Positions 55,593-63,440 of a stretch of DNA of 64,000 nucleotides are shown here, in pieces. A program made the translations under genes and the position numbers. The notes under the pieces were generated by a model. That model made no database searches, had not been told where the DNA came from, and saw only the letters and a program-made list of their open reading frames with translations. How positions within the stretch are numbered: position 1 is the stretch's first letter; each line of letters begins with the position of its first letter. Source of the DNA: Sphingobacteriales bacterium (lineage in GTDB: Bacteria; Bacteroidota; Bacteroidia; Chitinophagales; UBA2359); NCBI GenBank assembly GCA_016711295.1, contig JADJTE010000002.1:248001-312000 (forward strand). The letters run 5' to 3'.

Positions 55593-56945
55593 ATGCTAAA
55601 ATATATCCTCAAACGCATAGTATTGATGCTACCCACTTTTTTTGGAGCTACCTTTTTGGTTTTTCTCATCTTATCCAAAGTACCTGGCGGTCCGTTTGAA
55701 AAAGCCGTCATGCAACTCAAAATGGGCAAAATGATGGGCGGCTCCGAAGGCGGCGGCAACGGCGGCAACGGAATGGGGAGTAAAGAACTAACCCCTGAAC
55801 AGTTAGACCAAATTAAAAAACAATATGGTTTAGACAAACCCCTGCTAACGCGCTACCTCATCTGGCTCGGTTTTTACCCGCGCGACATCAAAGAAAAAAC
55901 CATCGCCTACGGCGAACCCTTTCGCGAAAACATAGCCTACGTAGAAATAGATAAACGCAAATACGAAAAACAACGCTGGATAAAAGTCGAAAAAGACGCA
56001 TCGGGCGCACTAAAAGTATATAAAAGCGGCATAGGCGGCGACTTCCAATTTACCGACTCCAAAGGGCAAACCATCGAAGAATTGCCCCCGTCAAGCCAAA
56101 TCACCGATTGGTATCCCTCTAAGGATTGGACAGTAGACAAAACCGAAGCAGACAAAGCAGTATTGGTACAGCGCAAGTTCAGCGGCATTTTTACAGGCGA
56201 CTTCGGCAAATCCTATAAATACGACAAACCCGTATTGACCCTTATCGGCGAGCGGCTCCATATTTCACTCTATTTTGGCATCATTGGCTTCATCTTGGCT
56301 TATTTGGTCTGCATTCCCTTGGGCATTGCCAAAGCCGTGCGCCATGGGCAAGGTTTTGATGTAGGCAGTAGTGCCCTCATATTTTTGGGCTATGCCATTC
56401 CCGATTTTGCACTGGGTGTATTATTGCTCACGCTGTTTGGAGGTGGTAGCTTTTTAGATATATTCCCCTTGGGCGGCTTTCGTTCCTTAGATTGGGATAC
56501 CCTATCATTTGCAGGCAAAATCAAAGACCAATTGCACCATACCATATTGCCCGTTATCTGCTGGATGATAGGCTCGTTTGCTACCCTCACGATGCTGATG
56601 AAAAATTCGTTGATGGAAAACCTCAATTTAGACTATGTGCGCACCGCCTACGCCAAAGGGCTATCGTCCCGAACGGTCGTGTATAAACATGCCCTGCGCA
56701 ATTCGCTCATACCTATTGCCACAGGCGTTGGACATGTGATAGGCGTATTTTTGGCGGGTTCCTATCTGCTCGAAAAAGTATTTAATATAGACGGCATCGG
56801 GCTGTTGGGCTATCGCGCTATTGTCGAAACCGACTATCCGATATTTCTGGGCTTCTTGGTCATCAATATCATCGTACTGATGCTCGGCAACCTCATTTCC
56901 GATATGCTTTACGTAGCTATCGACCCGCGCATTCAGTTCGATTAG
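55593..56945 (+). CDS. ABC transporter permease, DppB/YejB-type (orphan)
   Basis: 450 residues. The N-terminus MLKYILKRIVLMLPTFFGAT is typical of the first helix of peptide ABC permeases. A large periplasmic insertion (residues ~40-210, including a Gly/Lys/Met-rich patch) separates TM1 from TM2, as in YejB. The permease core includes GERLHISLYFGIIGFILAYL, the EAA-type motif VRTAYAKGLSSRTVVYKHAL and FNIDGIGLLGYRAIVETDYP. The binding-protein, second permease and ATPase genes are not adjacent: rplS follows. Substrate is probably oligopeptides by family, but an orphan permease cannot be assigned with confidence. Confidence 0.88.
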   Translation: MLKYILKRIVLMLPTFFGATFLVFLILSKVPGGPFEKAVMQLKMGKMMGGSEGGGNGGNGMGSKELTPEQLDQIKKQYGLDKPLLTRYLIWLGFYPRDIKEKTIAYGEPFRENIAYVEIDKRKYEKQRWIKVEKDASGALKVYKSGIGGDFQFTDSKGQTIEELPPSSQITDWYPSKDWTVDKTEADKAVLVQRKFSGIFTGDFGKSYKYDKPVLTLIGERLHISLYFGIIGFILAYLVCIPLGIAKAVRHGQGFDVGSSALIFLGYAIPDFALGVLLLTLFGGGSFLDIFPLGGFRSLDWDTLSFAGKIKDQLHHTILPVICWMIGSFATLTMLMKNSLMENLNLDYVRTAYAKGLSSRTVVYKHALRNSLIPIATGVGHVIGVFLAGSYLLEKVFNIDGIGLLGYRAIVETDYPIFLGFLVINIIVLMLGNLISDMLYVAIDPRIQFD

Positions 56946-57039
56946 CCATATAGCCACCTATCAGCGGCTAAGAAAAATAAAAAAACACCCCGTTCAAAAA
57001 AAACAACGCTAACAGCAATTATTTTTGGCACAAAATACG

Positions 57040-57047
57040 TACCTTTG
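57040..57047 (+). promoter_or_regulatory. -7 box TACCTTTG upstream of rplS
   Basis: TACCTTTG matches TAnnTTTG, 38 bases before the rplS ATG. No -33 at usual spacing is clear. Confidence 0.6.
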
Positions 57048-57085
57048 CAGCCCAATAATTAGACCTACCAAAAACGCAATACATT

Positions 57086-57449
57086 ATGAGCCTCATACAA
57101 TACGTAAAACGAGCAATTATTGCCCCAAAAACAAATTCCGGCTTTCAAAGCAGGCGACAATATTACCGTACACTACAAAATCGTAGAGGGCGATAAAGAA
57201 CGAATCCAGCTATTCCGTGGCGATGTGATTCAGGTGCGCGGCGGCGCAAATAACCCCAACCGCATGATTACGGTGCGCAAAATATCAAACGATATTGGCG
57301 TAGAGCGTATATTCCCTATCAGTTCGCCCAATATCGAAAAAATAGAGGTGAACAAATTCGGTAAAGTACGCCGCGCCCGCTTGTTCTACCTCCGCGAGGC
57401 AAAAGGCAAAGATGCACGCATCAAAGAACGCCGTTTTACGCGCAAATAA
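57086..57449 (+). CDS. rplS: 50S ribosomal protein bL19 (frameshift near start)
   Basis: The body (QIPAFKAGDNITVHYKIVEG; GVERIFPISSPNIEKIEVNK; FGKVRRARLFYLREAKGKDA) is a full bL19, which sits at the 30S/50S interface. The expected N-terminus MSLIQYVK begins at 57086 in another frame and joins EQLLPQKQIPAF after one surplus or two missing bases near 57108-57111. Because the gene is essential, a sequence error is the likely cause. It has its own promoter and is not in the usual rpsP-rimM-trmD-rplS operon here. Confidence 0.95.
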
Positions 57450-57541
57450 TCGCTGGTAGCCATGCCCAAAACCCGATTTTAAAAAAAAAACAAAACCGGA
57501 ACATTCAAAGCATATTTCGAGCGGCGAAACACAAAACTTGT

Positions 57542-57751
57542 ATGCGAAAAAAGGTAAGCTTTCATAGTATTAGGCATACCTTTGCTACACAGTTGTATGA
57601 AGCAGGCACGGTTATACATATCATTCAGGAGCTTTTGGGGGATTCGAGTTCCAAAACAACCGAACATTATACACACATGAGTAATAGCGTATCTGAGGGC
57701 TTCGTCCCCTTGGATACGCTATTGAAAATTAAAAAAAGACGCGAGTCTTGA
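57542..57751 (+). pseudogene. Tyrosine recombinase C-terminal fragment
   Basis: About 69 codons reading VSFHSIRHTFATQLYEAG, then VIHIIQELLGDSSSKTTEHY and THMS. This contains the HxxR motif (HSIR), the H/W-position region LGDSSSKTTEHYTH and the Tyr nucleophile of XerC/XerD/phage-type integrases. The N-terminal two-thirds, including the first catalytic Arg, are absent: upstream is an A-rich tract right after rplS. It lies 140 bases from IS66 copy 2. The remaining sequence 57752-57890 holds no gene. Confidence 0.85.
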
Positions 57752-57933
57752 TACTACGCCATTATTTCTGTAGCTTATGAATAGCATTGGCTAATGCAAA
57801 GCTCAACGCTTTACTGAACTTGTCAAATACACACCAGCACAACGGGCAGATTTAATAGCATTTTGGGCAAAATAGGCTTTAAAAAAAAATGTAACTATTT
57901 AGGCATTGCGCTCTGTGTGTAGATTTTGCGCAT

Positions 57934-59468
57934 TTGGCAGTATTTTTAAACATTCTTTTTGCATTTTTGTTTGTTATTTCAAATTCAATTCATCTTCTCT
58001 TGAAACTAAGTACAGACGTATCCTCCTTACAATCTTTGGTAATATCCTTATCAAACCAAGTAGCTTTGCTCTCGGAGCAAGTAAAAGTCCTTACTGTTAG
58101 GGTATCGGCTCTTACGGAGGAGAACGAACTGCTCAAACAGGATATGCATTGCTCAAATTAGAAAATGGCGAATTGCGTAGTCGCTTGGACAGCAATAGCA
58201 AAAACAGCCATCTTCCGCCCTCTAAGGATTTGTTCAAATCCAAACCTGCTTTTCCTAAATCAGGTACTGGTAAGCAAGGGGGTAAAGAGGGTCATACTTT
58301 GTATCAGAGTCTGTCTCCCGACGTGGTAGTTAATTTGGGTTTGCCTTCTGTGTGTTCTTGTGGTTGTAATTTGTCGGGGGTTTCCGTGGTCAAAGAGGTT
58401 AAACGTCAGGTTTTTGATATTCCTGACCCGAAGTTACGGGTAACAGAATATGTTCAGCGGCAAGCCAAGTGTCCTGGTTGCGGCAAGGGCGTTAGGGTCG
58501 AATTTCCCCAAGGGGTTACTAATCATGTTCAGTATGGCAACAGCGTGTTGGCATTTTGTGCTCTTTTGAGCAATGGTTGCCATTTGTCTTGCGAGCAAAT
58601 TAGTCAGTTGTTTTCCGATTTATTTGGTCAGCCGCTTAATCCGGCTACGGTGATAGCGGCTAACGAGCGTTGTTACGACCGGCTTGCCCCCAGCGAAGCG
58701 GTGATTAAAGCGGAGTTGTTGCGGAGCAAAGTCGTTCATTTTGACGAGAGCGGTTTGGCGGTGGCGGGCAAGACCTATTGGCTACACGTTGCTTCTACCG
58801 ACTTGCTCACGCATTTGTTTGTTCATGAAAAACGCGGTAAAGAAGCCCTCCAAAGCGAGCCGTCGCTGCTGCCGAACTTCAAGCATTTTGCTGTACACGA
58901 CTGCTGGGCAAGCTATTTTAACCTCGAACATATACAGCACGCCGTTTGTAATGCCCATATCCTACGCGAATTAGAGGCGCTGGTCGAAAAAGAAGGCCAA
59001 TGGGCAGCGAAAATGAAAGAACTTTTGTTAGAACTGTACCAACTCAGCCAAGAAGGTACGGCTATTGTACCCGATTTAGCACCTTACCTACTGCGTTACA
59101 AGCAAATTTGCCGAGAAGTCGATTGAAGAAGAACCCCCCGCCCATAAAAGCAGCAAAACAGGGCAAACCTAAATCGTCAAAAGGCAGAAACCTACTCAAC
59201 CGATTGAGTGGCTTGCAGGACTGTGTCCTCGCATTTGCCAAGTACCAAAACGTGCCCTTTATCAATAATCAAGCCGAGCGGGATATAAGACCTGCAAAAA
59301 GTAAAATCAAATGGCGGGTTGTTTCAGAAAAAAGAAGGGGCTGACTATTTCGCAAGAATACAAGCGTTTATCTCTACGGCAAGAAAACATGCCAAATCGG
59401 CATTCGACGAAATCATAAATGCACTAATGGGCGATACCTATAGCTCCCAATTGTACCCCCATGCCTAA
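57934..59468 (+). pseudogene. IS66 family transposase, copy 2 (frameshifted)
   Basis: The most complete IS66 transposase in the window. N-terminal coiled coil (VSSLQSLVISLSNQVALL; SEQVKVLTVRVSALTEEN), zinc finger (CSCGCNLSGV ... CPGCGKGVRVEF), then the DDE core: VVHFDESGLAVAGKTYWLH (Asp 1), FAVHDCWASYFNLEHIQH (Asp 2) and FINNQAERDIRPAKSKIK (Glu). Against copy 1 it has a one-base loss near 58142, gains near 59124 and 59147, and A-run losses near 59310 and 59334, so at least four frame changes. The stop codon TAA lies within the terminal repeat and inside the CTAAATAG duplicated by the MITE. It lacks the IS66 accessory genes tnpA and tnpB, as in the ISBst12-type group. Confidence 0.88.
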
Positions 59469-59472
59469 ATAG

Positions 59473-59768
59473 AGTGTGCTGAAAAAGTCTTTTCCTGAAA
59501 AGGTGTCTTTAAAAATCAATTTTTTCTATTTGTATGTATTCGTAAATTGCTGTAAATCAATTTTTTATGCACATTAAAAAATTAAAATTTTACAAATTAG
59601 CACTTTTGTTCAAAATGAGTCACGGAGAATTTTTAAAAAAAACTGCACGGTTTTTCGGGTACTTCTATTCAAAATCGTGCAGTTTCGCGTTCCAAAATCG
59701 TGCATTCCTTGTTATAGACTATTGATTTACAAGGAATTATAGCAACTAATCGATTTTTTCAGTACGCT
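59473..59768. mobile_element. 296-bp MITE of the IS5-like family with 8-bp target duplication
   Basis: Begins AGTGTGCTGAAAAAG; the inverse of its right end is AGCGTACTGAAAAAA. Flanked by CTAAATAG at 59465-59472 and 59769-59776. Ends match the IS5-like element at 38484-40231. The interior is AT-rich with two hairpins: AACTGCACG...CGTGCAGTT (59641-59684) and ATTCCTTG...CAAGGAAT (59704-59737). Non-coding. Confidence 0.9.
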
Positions 59769-59821
59769 CTAAATAGTTACGAATAATCCTGCTGCCTTAG
59801 CCCAAGCCCTATTTCTGTTTC

Positions 59822-61160
59822 ATGCTGTCGTCGCTGTTATCTTTTCTATCGCTATCCGACCCCAATGTGCGCTTTGTCGTATTGGGTATGGTGTTGTTGG
59901 GCGCGTCGGCGGGAGCAGTGGGTTGTTTTACGCTCTTGCGCAAACGGGCTTTGCCTCGGCGATGCCGTTGCTCATGCCGTTTTGCCCGGTATCTGCGTGG
60001 CTTTTATGTTGTCGGGCACCAAAAATATAGCTGTATTGATGGCAGGCGCGGTTGTGAGCGGTTGGCTGTCGCTGTGGGCAATTGACCTTATCACTCGGCG
60101 GTCGCGCATCAAAGCCGATACTGCTACGGGTTTGGTCTTGTCCGTATTTTTTGGCATAGGTATTTTGTTACTCACCGTCATTCAGCGGTCGGGCAATGCC
60201 TCGCAATCGGGTTTAGACAAATTTTTGTTGGGCAAAGCCGCTGCTATGACGGGATCCGACGTACAATTGCTGGCGGTGGTATGCGCCTTGTTGCTGGGCA
60301 CTATTGCCGTTTTTCTGCGCGGATTTTGGCTTATCTCGTTCGACCCTAATTTCGCACGCGCCATTGGTATGCCTACGCGCAGCCTCGAACTGCTATTGGC
60401 AACTATCACGGTTGTTGCCGTAGCCGTTGGTATTCAGGCGGTGGGCGTGGTGCTGATGGCGGCTTTGTTGCTAACTCCCGCTGCTGCTGCTCGCTATCTC
60501 ACCGACCGCCTTGTGTTGATGTTATTCTTAGCCATGTCTATCGGAGCACTGTCGGGCGTAGGCGGTGCTTACATCTCTTATATAGCCCCTGCCATGCCTA
60601 CGGGACCTTGGGTAGTAGTTGTTTTATCGAGCATAGCCGCTTTATGCGTGTTTTTTGCCCCACGCAAAGGGTTGGCAGCGCGTTGGTGGCAGCACCGCCG
60701 CAACCGCCGTCAGATGCTCGAAGAAAACGTATTGAAAGTATTTTACCAATTGGGCGAGTCTAAGAGCGATTTTTTCGCGCCTCGCCCCATTGACGCGCTT
60801 CAACAACGCCGTGCCTTGTCGCACAAGCAATTGCAACAAGGTCTGAAACGCTTGGCTGCCAAAGATTATGTGCGCCAACAGCCCGAAGGCTGGGTACTTA
60901 CCGATACGGGCAAACAAAATGCCCAACGCTTAGTGCGCGTACACCGCCTTTGGGAGGTTTATCTGAGTCGCTACCACCATCTCGCTCCCGACCACGTACA
61001 TGACAACGCCGATGCTGTCGAACACCTCATCTCGCCCGACTTAGAGCAACAATTAGAGGCAATGCTCGATTATCCACAAGCCGACCCGCATAATAATCCC
61101 ATTCCTTATAAAAAACCTAAGACAGGACGATGCATAGCAATATCTCTGTCCGAATTGTAG
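59822..61160 (+). CDS. Metal (Mn/Zn/Fe) ABC transporter permease fused to a DtxR-type regulator domain (one frameshift)
   Basis: About 446 codons. The N-terminal two-thirds is an ABC-3 family permease (TroC/MntB/ZnuB type) with eight or nine helices: FVVLGMVLLGASAGAVGCFT, DAVAHAVLPGICVAFML, FDPNFARAIGMPTRSLELLL, AVGIQAVGVVLMAALLLTPA. The C-terminal third (from ~60700) has a winged helix (KQLQQGLKRLAAKDYVRQQP) and a metal-binding dimerisation segment like DtxR/MntR (RVHRLWEVYLSRYH; DHVHDNADAVEHLISPDL). Such fusions are known in Bacteroidota manganese/zinc operons. The frame breaks near 59960, where one extra C precedes LGDAVAHAVLPG. The ATPase and binding-protein genes are not adjacent: IS66 copy 2 lies directly upstream. 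Confidence 0.88.
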
Positions 61161-61170
61161 GGCTAATTGA

Positions 61171-62071
61171 TTAGAAATAGCCCTCTTTTTTTCTATCTTC
61201 CATTGATGTTTCGGAGCGTTTGTCGTCGGCTCTTCCGCCGCGCTCGGTTTGGCGCGAGGTGGCAATTTCGCGAATAATATCTTCGAGTGTAGCGGCTTCC
61301 GATTCGGTCGCGCCCGTAGAGGTCATATCGCCGATGGTGCGAAATCGGACTGTTTTTTCGATAGGTGCTTCGTTGGGTTTAAGCGGCAAAAAATGGGAAT
61401 GTGCGAGCCAAATGCCGTTGCGCTGCACACACAAGCGGCGATGCGAAAAATAGAGATTGGGCAAAGGTATTTGCTCTTCGGCGATATATTGCCAGATATC
61501 CAATTCCGTCCAATTACTGAGTGGAAATACTCTGAAATGTTCGCCTGCGTGTTTTCGTCCATTGAAAATATTCCACAGTTCGGGGCGTTGGTTTTTAGCG
61601 TCCCATTGTCCAAATTCGTCTCGGTGCGAGAAAAACGCTCCTTAGCGCGGGCTTTTTCTTCGTCTCGGCGTGCCCTCCCAAAGCGGCATCGAATTTGTTT
61701 TGCTCGATGGTTTTGAGGAGGGTTACGGTTTGCAATCGAATACGGCTGGCGTCGGGTCCTCGCTCTTCGCGTGCGCTGCCTTTGTCTATGGAGTGTTGGA
61801 CATAACCCACTAACAAGCGCAGGTTGAGGCGGGCAACTAAGGCATCGCGAAAGGCAATAGTTTCGGGGAAATTATGCCCTGTATCGATATGTAGTATCGG
61901 GAAAGGGATTGGAGCGGGAAAAAAGGCTTTTCGCGCCAACCAAAGCATGACGATAGAATCTTTGCCGCCCGAAAACAGCAGCACGGGGCGGTCGAATTGG
62001 GCAGCAGTTTCGCGGATAATATAAATAGATTCGGATTCTAATTCGCGTAGGTGGCTTAGGTGGTAAGTCAT
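61171..62071 (-). CDS. cysD: Sulfate adenylyltransferase subunit 2 (CysD), frameshifted
   Basis: About 300 codons, the family length. The PP-loop motif LLFSGGKDSIVMLWLARKAF, ILHIDTGHNFPETIAFRD and GGHAETKK (expected GGARRDEEKSRAKER region, here frame-disturbed near 61640-61680) are clear. The C-terminal piece has MDIWQYIAEEQIPLPNLYFS and MTSTGATESEAATLEDIIRE. It makes adenosine 5'-phosphosulfate from ATP and sulfate together with the GTPase CysN. No cysN, cysH or cysC is in the window; the next gene downstream converges 10 bases away. It starts 3 bases after the cyclophilin gene stops, so the two are probably co-transcribed. Confidence 0.93.
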
Positions 62072-62074
62072 TAT

Positions 62075-62686
62075 TTATTTAATTTTTATCGACAATATAG
62101 ACAGCGGAGGGTCGAGCATTTGTTCGGTATTGGGCAATTGGTGTATTTTTCGCACGATGTCCATACCGCCGACTACTTTGCCAAAGGCGGCAAATCCTGC
62201 TCCGTCGGGGTTTCGTTTGCCGCCGAAATCGAGTTCGGGTTGGTCGCCGATACAGATAAAAAATTCGGCTTGGGCGGAGCCAGGCTTGTCGCGTGCCATA
62301 GAAATAGTGCCGTCGGTATGTGATAAGCCTGTTTGTTGGGTGGTTTCGTGGGCAATGGGTGGTAGCAGCAAGGGGTTGGAGATGGTATCAACCATATTGA
62401 GGGCAAAACCGCCTTGTATCACTTCTATTTTAGTAGTTTTATCGGGTTGGTTGTCGGGTTCGAGCGTGACGGTGCGATAAAAGCGCGTTCCTTGTAGGCG
62501 GTTTTCGCGCACATAGCGCAGGAAGTTGTTGGCTGTGATGGGTGCTTTATCGGCATATACTTCTACTTCAATAGGACCCAATTCGGTATTGATAATGATA
62601 TGTGGGTTGTGTGCGGCGGGTTGGCAAGCTGTCCATACAAGCCCGATAGTACTGAAAACCAATAGCAGTAGTGGCAAATTTGTCAT
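62075..62686 (-). CDS. Cyclophilin-type peptidyl-prolyl isomerase, lipoprotein
   Basis: A 203-residue intact gene. Signal peptide with lipobox VWTAC (Cys at about residue 21). The cyclophilin core includes IIINTELGPIEVEVYADKAP, TANNFLRYVRENRLQGTRFY, IEVIQGGFA, GTISMARDKPGSAQAEFFIC and GFAAFGKVVGGMDIVRKIHQ. It catalyses cis-trans isomerisation of prolyl bonds, here in the periplasm at a membrane. The start overlaps the truB stop by 4 bases (ATGA-type), pointing to an operon truB-cyclophilin-cysD. Confidence 0.95.
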   Translation of the reverse strand: MTNLPLLLLVFSTIGLVWTACQPAAHNPHIIINTELGPIEVEVYADKAPITANNFLRYVRENRLQGTRFYRTVTLEPDNQPDKTTKIEVIQGGFALNMVDTISNPLLLPPIAHETTQQTGLSHTDGTISMARDKPGSAQAEFFICIGDQPELDFGGKRNPDGAGFAAFGKVVGGMDIVRKIHQLPNTEQMLDPPLSILSIKIK

Positions 62687-63440
62687 GGCTCAATTGGGTT
62701 GTTATTGTTAGCGGTGCTTTTGTCGCGCCCTTGTTTGATGGCGTTTATCAGTTCGTCCAGTTGCCATGCTTGTGCGATGTCGTAATCACCCGATTTGGTG
62801 CGGCGCAAACTGCTTAGGTGCGCACCGTTTTGCAGGCGTTTTCCGAAGTCGTGGGCAATGGCGCGGATATAGGTGCCTTTATTGCATACGATTCGGAAAT
62901 GGATATGTGGCATATCTATTTTGCACACCTCGAAGGCATCGATTCGGATTGGTCGGGTTTTGGTATCGGTGGTTTTGCCTTTGTGGGCGGTTTCGTATAA
63001 TCGTTTCCCGTCTATTTTTATGGCAGAAAAAGGGGTACGCTCTGCATAGATTCGCCCAGAAAACTGTGGGCGGCGGCATATATATCGGCTTCGCTGATGC
63101 CTGTTGTGTCGAAAAAGGCATCAAATGGGCGTTCCAAATCGTAGCAAGGCGTGGTAGCTCCCAGCGTGATAGTGCCTGTATATTCTTTGTCGCCGTCTTG
63201 CAAAGTGTCTATTTGCGCGGTTGCTTTTCTGCCCACACATACCAGCAATAAGCCGCTTGCTAAGGGGTCTAAGGTGCCTGCGTGTCCTGTTTTTTTGATT
63301 CCTGTGGCATATCGTATTTTGCGCACCACATCGGTCGATGTCCAATGCAGTGGTTTGTCAATGAGCAAGATTTCGCCTTCTTCGAAATTAAAATCCGAAT
63401 AAGATGCGCTTGGTATTTTTATCGATTCTGTTTTCTTCAT
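62683..63440 (-). CDS. truB: tRNA pseudouridine-55 synthase TruB (frameshift)
   Basis: About 252 codons. The N-terminal part has ILLIDKPLHWTSTDVVRKIR and the catalytic signature KTGHAGTLDPLASGLLLVCV (Asp). After a frame break near 63020 the protein continues with ERTPFSAIKIDGKRLYETAH-type sequence in the next frame, and later HIHFRIVCNKGTYIRAIAHD and GAHLSSLRRTKSGDYDIAQA. It forms pseudouridine at position 55 of tRNAs. Its first 53 bases overlap the end of the upstream coiled-coil gene in another frame, so the start may in fact lie further in, although MKKTESIKIPSASYSDFNF resembles other Bacteroidota TruB N-termini. Confidence 0.93.

Larger units (their letters stand above)
57891..59780 (+). 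mobile_element. IS66-like element, copy 2, with a MITE in its right terminal repeat
   Basis: Left end GTAACTATTTAGGCATTGCG at 57891. The right terminal repeat is split: ATGCCTAAATAG (to 59472), then a 296-bp MITE, then CTAAATAGTTAC (to 59780). Removing the insert gives ATGCCTAAATAGTTAC, the perfect inverse of the left end. Flanks are AAAAAAAT (left) and GAATAATC (right). Orientation is opposite to copy 1. Confidence 0.9.
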
